Positions 1-14,400 of a DNA stretch of 64,000 nt are shown piece after piece (the first letter of the stretch is position 1; every line of letters starts with the position of its first letter). The translations under genes were made by a program, and so were the position numbers. Origin of the DNA: Strongylocentrotus purpuratus (taxonomy: Eukaryota > Echinodermata > Echinoidea > Camarodonta > Strongylocentrotidae); assembly GCF_000002235.5 (NCBI RefSeq), contig NW_022145615.1, positions 11,882,391 to 11,946,390 of the forward strand. Reading direction: 5' to 3'. The notes under the pieces were generated by a model. The model saw nothing but the letters and a program-made list of their open reading frames with translations, was not told where the DNA came from and made no database searches.

Positions 1-83
1 ACGGTTATAATAAATAATAATGAACAAATCTTCAGTATTATTAATAGGTCTATAACCCTATCACTAACCCTAACGGTTAGCAT

Positions 84-122
84 AGCATGTGAGCGCATGT
101 GCAGCTTTAGCGCTCACATGCT
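84..122. repeat. Perfect 13-bp hairpin
   Basis: AGCATGTGAGCGC (84-96) and GCGCTCACATGCT (110-122) pair perfectly around a 13-nt loop, in the intron at the left edge of the window. Confidence 0.85.
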
Positions 123-568
123 GTAAATTTTAGGTGGCTGTTGCATTCAATAATTAATCAATTTGAAATTGAAAAAATTTCAAGTGTTCATTCATCATTG
201 AGTCTTCGCAATCTAGAGTTCTTGACATATCTTTGGCACATTGTGCCATGGCAAAGACGCCCGGCCAGCATGTATTGAGGTCTTGTCTAAAATAGATATT
301 TGCAAGTCAATGACATTTCTAGATTTTGATTGTTTTAGTATTAAAATCAATATATCAAGGTGACTAGGCACATTGAATAACACACTATAAAAGTATAATG
401 TTTATGGTACCGTAGTAGATTTCAAAATTGTATAAAAGATAGTACTTATGTAGACAGTACACCTAGACCTATGTATTATGTGTGTTTTTGAAGAAAAACA
501 AATTGAAAAATATCTGTTTCTATTTTATTTTCATTTTTATTTTTTCATTTTTATTTTTTCATATGCAG

Positions 569-3500
569 GTTCATCTAGAGAAGAGAAGCGAGGCACTCCA
601 AAGTCAGATAGGTGATGCCAATAAAGTGAATACTCTTCTAAAGACAGAAAAAGAACAATGCACCAAAGAAAAGGAGGAAATCAAAATTTTAAAAGATGAG
701 GTTGATTCTCAATCAGAATCATTGCGGAAAGACAAAGACCTTGCAGTATCATCATTGGTAAGTTTGTTCTTATTGTGTACATGTATGTACATAATATTTT
801 GAATGAATTTTAGGTTGACCGCAAGTTTCTAATTATCCAATATATTGCCTTTAATATTTGCTTAGATAAAAGTTTAATGAGTAACCTTAATGGGTGATTG
901 TGTGTTTATTCATTTATTATTCAGGCATGATATTCTCCCTATTTATATAAAAATTCTGATCTTTTTTTTCTAGCTATGAATCTAATTTTCCAATCATTTT
1001 TGCTTGACTGTAATTTTATACACAAGTACAGCATTTATTGCAACATAGCTGTCTGCTGCCATAGCTGTCATTCGCTGTCTGCACCATAGACCCAAATAAC
1101 GGCCCTATGTGTTTATTTGCACTGCCCTTATTGTATTGATGTGTCTCGCATCGCGCTTCAGTATACATTGAGTGATTTCAAGTTTGGTGGTAGTGTTAGT
1201 GTTTAGAGCAGGCAAGAGCTCTTAAATCGAGCGGAAAATTTGCTGATGAAATTAAGAGCCCGATACCGATATCAAAATCGATAACTTAACACCAGCCGTG
1301 TCGTCACCACATAATTGATTTCACGACAATGATTTAAAAATAGTACATCAAACCTAAAGATATCATGAAAAGTACAGAATAAATTTACACCTATATCTCT
1401 GGTCTTATAAAATAACAAATTTTACACACAAGAATATATGAATTGCCTGTGTCACATATTTGTATTTGATCGTCAGACAACGAATTGGCGTCATTCGTGC
1501 GTTGACTGTGTGCGGGTACAACACTAACACCGAACTGGAAATCAACATTTGCTTAATCCCTAGGGGCTCGTGTTAGTGAATAGGACATTTGTACGTAAAT
1601 ATTAACACCGGCCACAAAGGTCGGTTCAGCAGATGACAATTTTGCAAAATCGATAACACTAGCTACCATAAGTTGACCATATTCAGAGGTCAAAGCCTTA
1701 ACACCAGCTCATTTCCATTTCGGTGTTTAGGCTGGTGTTAGTGTTTATTAAACACTAACACCAGCCTTAAACACCCAACTTGAAATCACTCATTGTGTCT
1801 ATTGTCTCAGTCCGAACATCGCTTGATAAACTAACAAAATATTAATGTGCATGTTCATTCGAACGTTCATAGTGATTGCACTGTACTACAATGTACTTGT
1901 AACTTGTACATGTATGTATTACATGCACTCTTTTTTTCTTTCTTTCTTTCTTTTTCTTTCTTTTTTTTCTCCCTTTTTTTTTTCTTTCTTTTTTTTCCAA
2001 GGATTGTTTGTTGATTCATTTTAATAGTTTAGATCTACTGTGTGTAAAGTTATTCCAGCATTAATATCCAATAGAAATAAACATTGTAATCCATTAGAAA
2101 GCAGGAACCCCTGGACCCCTGGCCAATGATGTCTATATTTTTAGCCCATGTAAATATTATCCCTGATCATGCATGTGTGTAGATGCCACTGGATGTTCAA
2201 ATTCGATTATAGTATCTTTGTTTAATTCATCTACATGTGCAAGTAAAAGTAGGGTTAAAAAGCATACTGTTTACAGATCTGCATCTACAGGTATGAGAGT
2301 AAATGTACATATCAAAAACATGAAATACATTAATACATGCACGAGTGCATGTCGTTTTCTATTAGAAGCCTGATATATTTTTTTTTTACTTACAATTAGT
2401 TATCTTATTTTCCTTAGAGACCCCGCCCCCTTACATGTACATGTACATGCCTATGGTAGTTTTTAATTGGGTCCTATATGGTCATATCCTGGCACTTCAA
2501 TGATAGTAGTTCAATGAAAGAGACATTTTTGTTTTTTACATGTACCAGTGTTTGGTTCTCCTGCTTCTCCAAGTAAGCTATGGAAATTAGCAAAACACAA
2601 TGCCCTCTAATGTACAGTTTGATTGATAAAGGTGATGGTTCAGTTTGGATGCAAAATTGCAAATTAAGACTGTTTGCCATACCATGCACCTTCAGTGGAA
2701 AAATAAGATGAACCGGCATATACATGTATCTGACCCTGTGTATTTCTTTAAAAGACTACACTGTTCATGTAAAAAGCCAGCTGGAGGAGATCTATGGGAT
2801 AGGGATTAAAGGTAAAGACCAGATATGGTCATGCGATTGCACTGTGAAAGAAACGTTGTGGAATCGATCAGAAAAGGCTGATCATCTAGCATCTAGCATC
2901 TGCAAGGTTCTGGAATCATCAAAATGATAAGAAATTTGGCCCATTCTTCGTAAAGTTCCAAGCACTATACCCAGAAAGATGTATATGGGACTACCCTATA
3001 TCTCTCACAGACCATGAGAGAAACAAATTTACCAAATATATGAATTAGTAGGCGGTTTCCCGGCAAATTTGTTATCATCATGTATTAGTCAAAACACATG
3101 ATTGGTAATGAGAGCTTCCATTTCATTTTTTGAAATTGGGGCGTTTCCAATACTGGTCTTTACCTTTAAAAGTAATCAAAGTTGTTGTTGGTTAGTGTTT
3201 TTATGGCAATCAGTCACTTTTGACTATTATCACCAACAAGAAAACTAAGCTGCTTTATGTTGAGTTTTGTTGAGACTTGAGAGAGACATTTGATAAGGAT
3301 TAAACCTTTAACCGCGGCCAAGCTTTGTGACCTTTAAATCTTCATTTTTTTCCATAGAAGTTTATTTATAACAAACACTGATTTTTGTCTAGAAGGGAGC
3401 GTATTCAATTGTGCTATGTATTTATCATACAATAAAATCAAAGGGATGTACAAGTTGGCGTAGGGTACCAGCAAAAACTACAAGTACACATTGAATCAAA

Positions 3501-5495
3501 GAGCTTAAACCTGCTCAAACTTGTACTCATGTACCTGCATGTTGCATGTTTACTCTACCCAAGTAGCATGAGAATGCATGGGATAAGTTATTAGTAAACA
3601 AGTTCACAGTGCAATGAGAAGATTTGTTTCCTTTTTTAATTTACATTCTCGTCAAATATTGTGAAAGATATTGTCTAGCAGCAGTTGGGAGAGGTTGGAT
3701 ATGAAGCAAATAAGGCTAGATATACCTGTAGTATACTGTGAGGGTGAGGTATTAGTCTTGTGAAATGACCAAAATGTAAAAACATGAACACACACAGAAG
3801 AAATTCTTGCCGAAAGGCACCTGCACTGCGCACAGAAATCAGGATATATACACATATGGCATGATTGTTTGGTCCAAACTTGTCAGGTGTTTCTCAGTTT
3901 CTCTTCATATTTTAAATATGGGGTCCTCTGAAGAGAATTCTTTTTCAGGGGCCATTTCTTTAGTGATATTCTTCTGCTCTGACATGAGAACGATGAGAAA
4001 GCTCACAAATTTGTTTTCTTCACCTTAAACAGAATTCAACCTTCTCTCAAATATTGCACAATTACTGTAAAATGTTTTTATCTTCAAATTTGTACTACCG
4101 GTAATAGCTATGTTACAGATCTAACAAAGTTAAGATCTCTCTTTAAATACTGTTGTATACGAGTTGATTTGGTTACTGTATGTACACATTTGTAAGGGCA
4201 TGTACTGTACATACTAGACAGGTATTGTACAGGTATGATTGTAGTGTCTAACAATTGAGAATGCAGAAATATATTTTGTTTGTACATGTATATAATTGTT
4301 CATATAAATCTCCCTTTATTTAACAGGCACAATTCAGGATAAATGCATCTAAGACAGTTGAGTTGCTCATGGACATGAAAAGTAAGTTAAATACATTCAC
4401 AATTGATTGTACATGTATTTGGTATTTCATGTGTATATTTTGTCGAAGATACCAATCAAAAATATTTGTTTTAATATCTTAATACTTAAATTCATCTTGA
4501 GCTCCTAATTGAAAATACCATTTATCATACATGTATTTTGAAAACAAAAAACAAATACCAAGTAAATAAAGGAATATTAAGTCAAATTTAGGCTAAAAAG
4601 TTCCTGGATATGTTTTCATGATAGAGTAAAGACAAATTATGATTGTGAGTTTACGATTTAAATGACCATGATAGCATCTGAAATCCAACAACTGAGCAAT
4701 TAGTGGGGTTTCTTATCACAGATTGATTCCTCTTAGTTGGATATCATACTTGACGTAAAGTGGGCTATATGACAGGTATTATTGGAAAGCTTCAAATCTC
4801 TTCTGTCGGGAAAATACTTCCAATAAATAAATTCTATTGATGTATGGGTGGTTTATAGTGAACAAGTCACAGATTATGATTTAGGAATGATAATTAAAGT
4901 TTGTCAAAAGAAATTTTAAATCTGCTACTCTGAAAGGCTTGTGAGTGTAACCATTTATAAATTCAAACACACATCAATCGGCTCTTTAGAAAGGAAGAAA
5001 GAAAGACAGAGAGAGAAAAGAATGATCCAAATCAATCGCAAGTTTGCAGTCGCCTATCTCTTATGTACATAGCTGCGATTGATATCAATCGCAAAAAAAG
5101 TAGCAATTGATATCAACTCTTTGTAAGACGGGGCCCAGATCTGTAAAATAAAATCTTTTCTGCTAAATATGGAGCGCTAAGAACAGAGCACGAACAGTTC
5201 CAGTAATACCCCAAATCTGTAAACGAAAAGCATCAATAAATACAAAATTAAAATAATCTTTTCAGCTAAATATGGAGCGCTAAGAACGGAGCACGAGCAG
5301 ATCCAGGAGGCATCACGGAGAGACGGAGAGGACAAAGAGCAAGCCATCCAGGCCATCCAGCAGGACGCCACCATGCGGGTCCAGCGGTGTGAAACGCAGA
5401 AGCAGGAGCTCAGTCAGGCCATGAGCAGCATCCGCAACGAGATGTTTGTCCTCCAGCAGGCCAATAAAGCCTGTGGGGCTCCTCAAGGACAGAGG
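569..5495 (+). CDS. GOLIM4: GOLIM4-like coiled-coil exons (569-757, 4327-4381, 5266-5495)
   Basis: These three exons encode about 158 residues rich in Lys, Glu, Gln and Leu with heptad-like spacing, for example VHLEKRSEALQSQIGDANKV and later LRTEHEQIQEASRRDGED, as expected for an extended coiled coil. The third exon ends at an AGG|GTGAGT donor (5495). A second donor lies 33 nt downstream (5528|5529, GGG|GTAAGT). Both are phase 0, so the distal site would add 11 residues (VSAQGNVSEAG) without a frameshift. Intron 4382-5265 contains a broken copy of the third exon's 5' end. Confidence 0.75.
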
Positions 5496-8400
5496 GTGAG
5501 TGCTCAGGGCAACGTGTCCGAAGCAGGGGTAAGTGCATGCTTTATTAGACTGTTGATCTCTCGGTAGAGGTGTCGTGGACGAGTGGATACGTCACCAGGC
5601 TGTGGATCACGAGGTCCACGGTTCGAGTCCCACCGCGGCACTAATGTCCTTTGGCAAGACATTAATCTACATTTGCCACACTCAACCCAGGTGAGGTAAA
5701 TGGGTACCTGGTAGGATGTTATTTTATAACGTATTATGCGCTATACAAGAACTGAAGATTATTATTATTACAGTAGCGGATCTATCTTCAAGACATCTAG
5801 GTGCAAACTACATGTACAGTGTCTTCCCTTCTTCCAACACTGAAAGTGTGTGTATGGGGATTATTAATTGATGCACAAAAAAAATAAAATCAGCATGATA
5901 TGTAACCAATGTGATAAGTATAATATGGTCAGAACGTTAGGTCTGACGATGGAATTTTAAAACAAAGAAGTCAAGGTACTCTCTAACACTTGCAGTTACA
6001 TGTACTTGAAATTAAAATCAATTAAAGTTATTGTGGTCAGCAACATGACAAAAGAAACAAAATATTTGGGACATAAACATTTTCATAAGATGAGGTTACC
6101 CATGTACATGTACTACTTGTACATTTATGGTAGATGTCACTTCTTTTGAAGTGGTATGTTATTGTTTAGATGGCCATAGAACAGGTGGAGCAATGTGTGC
6201 AGCTCTCTGTATCCACAAGGAAAAGCTGTTATTTCAAATCCAGTACCTTTAGATTAGATTGGATTGGAGATATAGACCGGTAGTGGTAAAATTGTATTTG
6301 AAGGGTTTCGGGTGCAAAATATCCATTCAATATTGTTTAAATATTGCCTTCAGAGGTTTAGATGGCAATACTTCAAACTGAATTCGCAAAAACGCAGAAA
6401 TATATGCCCTATCGTTCAATGTTGAAGTGTATTCGCGATATCTATCCAGGCCGGATCGATATGATAATTTACCAAATATATCAATTAGTAGGCGGTTTCC
6501 CGGCAAAATTCATATCATCACATATTAGTCAAAACATACGCTTTCACGTGATTGGTAATAAGAGCTTCCATTTCATTTTTCGAGAGGGAGCCTTTCCAAA
6601 ACTGGTCTATACCTTTGTAGTCTAAGTTTCATTTGAATCTGTGCAACCATTTCCATCAGTACCAGAACTCAAGATTACCTGCGTTCATGACCGTCAGTTT
6701 GATTAATCTCATTTAAAAAATAAATTCTTGGTAGGCTGGAGAGCAACAAGTGGTTCCAGCAAATGAACAGGGGACTTTCAATCAACAACAGCAACTTCTA
6801 CAACAACAACAGCAGCAACAGCAACAACAACAGCAACAGCAGTTACAAAATCAACAACAAGTACTACTACAACAGGTCAGGATTCGACAAAGTGTTTTAT
6901 CCCTATGTCAATCTTTATAATCTATATTCCACGTAACTTTGTATTTGCTTATTTATAGTACATTATTTATAAGCCAAGATAAGAAACTAAAACATCAAAA
7001 ATACAACAAAAAGAAATTCCTTTTTAAGAAATTGATGGTTTCAGTTTTAGTTGCACTCATCATAATTGCTATGCATTTGAGTTCTATTGCACTTTTATAT
7101 TTTGCGAGAAGACCCTGTACTTACAGTGTGTACATGTAGGTGACATTTTATTTTCTGGAAAGCCTGGGCCAGTATTCAATTCAAATATATACAGACACAT
7201 AGCTTTTAGCTAAAGTACTTAGCCAACTTTGGTATTCAGTTGAAGGTTTTGGCTTATTTTTTTACGTTAAGTTTAAGACAGCTAAATAGCAGACGAAAGT
7301 CTATTTTTTTGGTTTTATTGTGGAAGTTCCAGATTCGCTGACATTATCATGGTTTTCATAAGTTTTTTGTTGTAAGCTGCGCACAATTACTTTTATGCGC
7401 ATTTCACTTGACGCTTTAATTGCACATTATTTTGGATTGACAATGTGACATAACAATGCTCATCGGTATTAGTATCTTACCTTGAAGTCAGCATACTAAA
7501 GTAAAATGCTCAGATATGATCTTAATACAAGTTAGGACATACTACTTAGCCAAGTAATTAGCTAAGTAAAATACTGGCTTAATTCTGAATACCGCTACTG
7601 AATTCTTATGTAATGAACAATCGGATGACCTGACAATTGTTCAGTTTTTTGTTCATCAAAAGGGTAGGGTTAAGGTTACAGTTGGGTTTTAAGCTAAGTT
7701 TAGGGTAAGGGTTAGTCTTAGGTATAGTGTTGGGTCTAGGTTTAAGTTTAGTGTATAGGGAATTGACACCGAGCAATTGTCGCAGAAGGGAATGTTGTGC
7801 AGACTGAAAATTGTTGCTCATTGTGACGTTTTCAACCACACAGAATGGTCTAAATGCTCAACAACTCGCTTGGATGCAGAAAAAACAACAATATATTCAG
7901 CAGCAACAAATCCCCCAGCAACCACAACAACCAGATCAACCAGACCAACCACAACAGAAACATATGCTCTATGAGCAACAATACCAGCAAGAACAGATTG
8001 AAGAACAAGAAAAAGAAGAGCAAAGGTAAGGGGTGAATGCCAGATTAATTTGGGTGAAACTTATTTCCATAGTAAACCATCAAAGAGCAAATATTGAACA
8101 CAATTTTTTTATTTTTTTATAATTTTTTTTAATGAGATAAGAAGAATTAATGCATTTTTTTAATAATACTTTTTAATTGATGCAGTTGATGGAAGACAAC
8201 AATTGTTTTTGTAAATAGTTAGTGGTAATATTGCTATTATATTATTAATGTTGTTGGTATTTTGTTTGTTGTTGTTGTTGTCACTTTTATCATCATTCAT
8301 ATTTTTGAAGAGTATGTTTTAAAACAAACTGATGCCTGTGTCTACATTGTATACATCCAATCTTCTCGTACCTTTCTTTGTGTGTCTTGTTGCAGACAAG

Positions 8401-11400
8401 AAGGTGAACAACAAGTGGAACAGCCAGGTAAACCAAATATCTAATCTTTTATGGGTTATCTAATGTGAAATAGGCCATTTTTCGTAATTTAATCAAATTT
8501 AATGCTTAAATCTTTATTATAAAGTGCCTTGTTACAAATTATTTCTTTCAACTGTTACTAATATGTATTTCAACAGTGCGAATTGCATACATAACTTGTG
8601 GTTAGGTAGGGCAAGCCATAATGTTTGTCCTACCTAGCAACAACTAATGTTGAGATATGACCATCTGAATAAATACATTTCAATGGGAAATCACTGTTAT
8701 TTTACCTTGGTACCTAATGTTATGAACCAGAGCAAAATAACACTGATTTCCTGTTGAACTCTATTCATTCAGATCATCATATCTCAGCCAATACTCAGCC
8801 AATCTCAGCCAATATTTAACAAAATATTTAACAAAATTTTCAACATTTGGACATTATTTTTGAAGCTCTTTCGGAAAATGAAGTTCAAATTGAGAAATTC
8901 TAAAAATAGATTTTTATGATGTCACAGCTTTGTTACTCTATAGTAATCTCCTATGTAATGTATGGAAAGTGTTGCTTATGGAATGCCCAACTTGCATGGA
9001 CCAAGTATTATCGTTTCCTTTAATTTAAAATTTGTGTTATTTTATTTAGCATTGTCGGTTACAAAAGTGCTTTATACAAGGGTCATGTAGGCCTACATTA
9101 ATTACATTTCCAATATTATAGTTTATGCTATGGTAACATGACATCATGTTCTTGGTGACCATGTTGAGTATTCAATTTGTACTGTAAAAAGCCATGTTGC
9201 TCATTAGGCCTGTCCTCATCAGCTCGAGATTGCCAAATTTCCCGCTATTTCAACTATCCTGATCGCAAATTATCCAGTCAATTTGCATATTCATCAGCCA
9301 GTTGCAATTAGCGAGATATTTGGTTGAGACAATCATCCCAAGATATCTTGGACTAGTTTGCAAAATATCCCGATATTTGTCCACTGCGTTTTCACCAGCC
9401 CGAAGACTTGCACTATGCGCGAACGATGAGCAAAATATCTCAAGCTAATTTCTCAAGCTTGAGTTTCAAGTTTCGAGGTTGAGTCCCGAGCTGATGAAGA
9501 CATGATTTGTAACTCAGGGATTATTTCCCAATTCAGAAATAGTGGGCTGTTTGGCAATCTCGAGCTGATGAAGACATACCTAATCTCATGTTTCCCCTGT
9601 TCAATCACAGATCAAGCAGATCCAGGCCCAGTTCAGATGGAGGCCAACCCTGAGACGAAGAAAGACGAGGGCCAACAGCAGCAGCAGATGTTCCTCAACC
9701 GAGAGCAGCAGCAGCCAGGAGAGAAGCAGGAACAGGTCCCGGGCCAGGTGGTACCAGACCAGGGCCAGGTCGACAGAGAAACCAACAATATCGAAGTAGA
9801 CCAAGGTCACCAAGGAAACCAAGAGGTGAGTCACTCCTTCCCTCTTGCCTCTGACTTCCATAGTTACAAACTCATGAATATGCTGGTTATGAATATTCAT
9901 GTTCATTCCTTATATGGTGATAATTATTGTATATTAAGCCTTGATCAGTCCTTCCTATTGCCTCTGACTTCCATAGTTACAAATTCATAAATATGCAGGG
10001 ATGAATATTCATAAATATGCAGGTTATGAATATTCATGTACATTCCTTATATGGTCATTAATGTTGTGTATTTATAAGCCTTGATCATGTTTTTGTCATA
10101 ATGATGATGCAAAGTGTGATATGCTTCACATTACTGTATCTTATATCACAGAGCTCAGTGAGTATGCACAGGTCCTTTTTTTTTGCGCTCAGTTGCATTT
10201 CATTTACACATTACCGTACTCAAAAAACTTTTTTTGGTTCTTTGTTCCCACACGGTTTAACGTGTTACATCTAAACGTGCCTTAATGTAGCTTGCAAAAA
10301 TGATGTGATTCTTGAATAAACATCCCGCAACAATTAATTATGATCGCAGCATGAGCTAAATCCAGGATTTTGTTTAGAATCTGAGGCAAAGATACCGAAT
10401 CCCTTTAAAACCAAGTCTCAATCCATTTTGCAGGTCAACGCAGAGGACCCTCGAGGGCAGCACAATGAAGAAGACGACGATAGTCAGTTGAGTGACGTGG
10501 AGAAGGAGGAGGTACAACAGTTTGACCAAGGACAAGTACAAGCTCCTCAGCCCGGTAAGAACGCACCTCATTTATCCATTCATTCCTCTGCATCAAACAT
10601 GAGTCTTGTTCACACGCTGTGCAGCAAACCTCACCAAAAAAAATAAAAATGAAATGATGCAAGTTATAGTGTGTCATACACATTTTTGAAATCTTTGGTC
10701 CGTATTCTACTTAGTAAGTTAAACCCGACCCTAAGTCTGAAATCGTATTTAACAACATGAAACTTAGACCGCAGACTAACTTCCTTTGTTGAACTGAAGC
10801 CTAATGTTGGGTTTAAATTTTAGTTGAATACGGGCCGGTATGTTTAAAGGCCTTTGTTTACAAGCAGTTACTTTGTCTTCATCCGGGCTCGCCATTCATT
10901 TACAAGCAAAATTGAGCCCTGTTTCATAAAACTTGTTATCAATAACAAATGCTCAAAGTAATCAGGTGATATTTCTATTTCATGGCTTACTAAACTTTAA
11001 AGGTAAAGACCAGTTATGGTCATGCGATTGCATTGTGAAAGAAACGCTGTGGAATCGATCAGAAAAGGTTGATCATCTAGCATCTAGCATCTGCAAGGTT
11101 CTGGAATCATCAAAATGATAAGAAATTTGGCCCATTCTTCGTAAAGTTACAAGCACTATACACAGAAAGATGTATATGGGACTACCCTATATCTCTCACA
11201 GACCATGAGAGAAACAAATTTACCAAATATATGAATTAGTAGGCAGTTTCCCGGCAAATTTTGTATCATCATGTATTAGTCAAAACATATTCTTTCACAT
11301 GATTGGTAATGAGAGCTTCCATTTCATTTTTTGAAATAGGGACGTTTCCAATACTGGTCTTTACCTTTAAAGATTGTGGGCTTTCAATTCACTGTTATTG

Positions 11401-14400
11401 AAAAGATTGCTGTGGGCAAAAAGTGTTTTGTGTGCTTTTGCATCCATTCAAGCTGATTATTTACTCAATGAGACAAGGTCTGCATTGTATTTAAAAGGGG
11501 ATCCAACCCTCGTAATAAGTTTATGTGAATGAAAGCAGAAATTTCAAAGAAACAGAATGGTGAAAGTTTGAGCTTTGAATTTTTAATCAGACCCAATAAT
11601 AAGAATGTTGTGAATTGGTGAAAATATGAGATCACTAGAGCTATTCAAATCTCAAATTAATAATTTGTCAGTGGATTGTGACGTAGTGACAGATAACTCA
11701 CATTTGTCGTGTACAAAAATATCCCTGACATCTGTTTTTTTTCCCCAAGTGCCTTCACCTTTAGGGCACTACTCAAAATATATTGTGGAGAGTATATTAT
11801 AGAAAGAAAAGACAGTCCTGACTCGTACATATTGAGCAAAATTGACTTTTTATTCATTTTGTGTATTGGAACAAAAAGAAAAGTTGTCCAGCACTACATA
11901 TATCCCAGTGACAATACTGATTCAGTCAATTTGAAGTTTCTGTGTGTATAGTGTATATACAACTTTCAACAATTCATAACTTTCTTGTTTTTTTGTCAGA
12001 TTTCGCCCAAACTTTTGCCGGTCTGCTTCTCTAATTTCTCTTGTTTCTTTTAGAATTGTTTGCTATTAAGGTTGGATTTCCCTCCAATATTCTCACATCT
12101 AAATCGAGACAGGTGTTTGATATATACTTAAGAAATGCCAGACAATGAGTAGGGTGTTGGTTTTATATCCTATAGACTCAGCCCCTACTCTAAATCTGCT
12201 TTTCCCTTCAAGTGGCATTCATGTGGCATTCATGTGGCATGTTTGTTATTCAGGCTTTCCAGAGGGATATTTAGAGCTTCATAATTTGATAAACCATCTG
12301 CAAATATTGATTGACTCGCGGGCCTTCTATTGCAATATGTAAAGCCATTGTCTCATGGCTGTCTTTCAAGAAAAAAACTGAGTTCAGGGGGTGTTTCACA
12401 AATATCCTAAAGTTGAACTGATCTCTAAGTTGGATTTAACAATTATGGAGAGCTGTTAGCATCTATGAAATATTTTGTAAAAGTTATTTTAAAAGATATA
12501 AAATGTTGATTCAAATCATTCATATCATTTATTTTCAAGAAGATTTCGTGTTCTTGATGTGGAATTCATTAAAAGTCTAAAATACTTGAATTTTCGCTTT
12601 TGAATATAGTGTATTTTAAGGCTACAAAAGGCTCTCCATAATTTTTGAGTCCATTTGTGAAACATCCCCCTGATCATGCAGTTGCATTGTGAAATAAAAT
12701 GTCTGGAAAAAAATTGGTTAAGGTTGATCATGTAGCAAGTAAGAATTGGTATATTTACTGTGGGGTTTTGGGATCTTGAGGTTTTGTGTTTTCTTGAAAT
12801 ACAGGTTTGCTACCGGAAGTCAAGATAAAATATTTTTAAAGTTTAATGCTATATGTGCCATTTTAAGGTAAAATTATCTATCTGACGATAATTCAGTGAA
12901 TATATTGAATACGGACATCCAAAATGAGGCATGTCATTTTCGTTTTTTTATAACCCTGTTTGTTTGTTTAGTTTATTTACACGTAAAGAACGATAGAGGC
13001 AGTATTTATGCTCTATAAACAGATACTTTTATAGTGTCAATCAGTACAGAAACATGTTCATGTATGTGCTGTGTTCGAATAGTGTCACCTCAAAATATGG
13101 CCAGGTTGTAAAATCCAATGAAAGAACACGATTCCTCTATTCTGTAGACTCGGACTGGAAATAGTCAATACATTTTAGGCACACCCAAAGTGTAAAGCAA
13201 ATATCCTTGGTTTGGCACACAGCTGACCATGGTAGAATAAAATAAATAATCAGTGCCATCATCAGGAATGTGTTGACATGGTGCCAGAATCTATCTCCAG
13301 TCTCATTTCATCCTCACATGACACTATGACTCACCTTCCCCCACCCCCATCCCCCCTCCACACCCCCACCCCCCCCCCCACACACACACTGTTGTATATC
13401 ATTCTCATGAAGAAAGAAAAAAAATGATGAACGATTTTGAAAGGGTCTGAATATGCAGACTACATGTAGTATGCAGACTATTCAAAAGCAGGGGGAACAG
13501 TATATACACACTATAGCCGTCCTGCATTTAGTATGTACAGACTTTATTTATCAAAACCATTATCAAACAAGCTGTATATTTGTTCAAGGACTGCATGCTT
13601 TGTAATCCTCAAAGTCTGTCTTCACAGAAATTTGTGAATAGTTGTTATTCAAATTCAGGAAGTACAATGTGTGCATTCATGGGTGATACCGAGCTGCCAA
13701 CCATAATGTTTTTCCAAGAAATTTTCTTTCTTTTTTCCTCCAAATTATGGTAATACAAATTTTCTTCATAAAATACAATTTGTTTACTTTTTACTTTTTT
13801 TTTGCACATACCGCACGTCAACCAATTGCCCTAAAATGTTGATCACTTCTTTAATAGAAAACTTCAATAGAGATTTATGAAGAGTACAAATTGACAAATA
13901 TTAAAAGAAAGAAGAAAAAAAAGTGAAAGGCGTAAAATATTCTCTAAAAGAATAAAACGCTGATAATACCAACAACAAAAAATGAGACTACACCATGACA
14001 TGTACTGTATATGTACATAATGTTATAGGACTTTTTTTTTTCTCCTTTAGGAAAGACATATTTTTATTCTATGATCCTAAAGAAATTGTATGTCTCCTAT
14101 GCTGATTGAATTTTGAAATTGTACGTAGTAAATTATTTGAAGTAGAGTTCATTTAATAATTTGTTTGTGCCAGGCTATTTGAAATCTGTCACAATTTCAA
14201 TTTATTGTGCTGCAATATGAACAGTAGTATAGCATGGAATCAGCCTTTGAGGGGCACTTACCGTAATTAACGGTGTATTAACTGCACTTTTTTGCCGCCG
14301 AAAAAAATTCAAAGCCGGGGGTGCGTCTTGTACACGGTACACCAAAAAAAAAATTAAAAATGCCCCTCCACCTGGCGCTATGCCTGGCAATGTCTCCCAG

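Larger units (their letters stand above)
758..4326 (+). other. Intron of the GOLIM4-like gene, repeat-bearing
   Basis: This contains the 1169-1792 inverted-repeat element, a CT/T-rich tract (1927-1997) and a family-A MITE (2807-3169). I see no convincing coding exon in the rest; short reading frames here lack splice support or family resemblance. Confidence 0.7.

Noticed and set aside
5569..5640. A possible functional tRNA gene with A and B boxes
   Set aside because: The acceptor stem does not close and a conserved SINE body with ATT tail follows; relatives occur elsewhere in the window.
7660..7760. Telomere-like GGGTTAG phrases
   Set aside because: Only degenerate, irregularly spaced words within an intron; not a true TTAGGG array.
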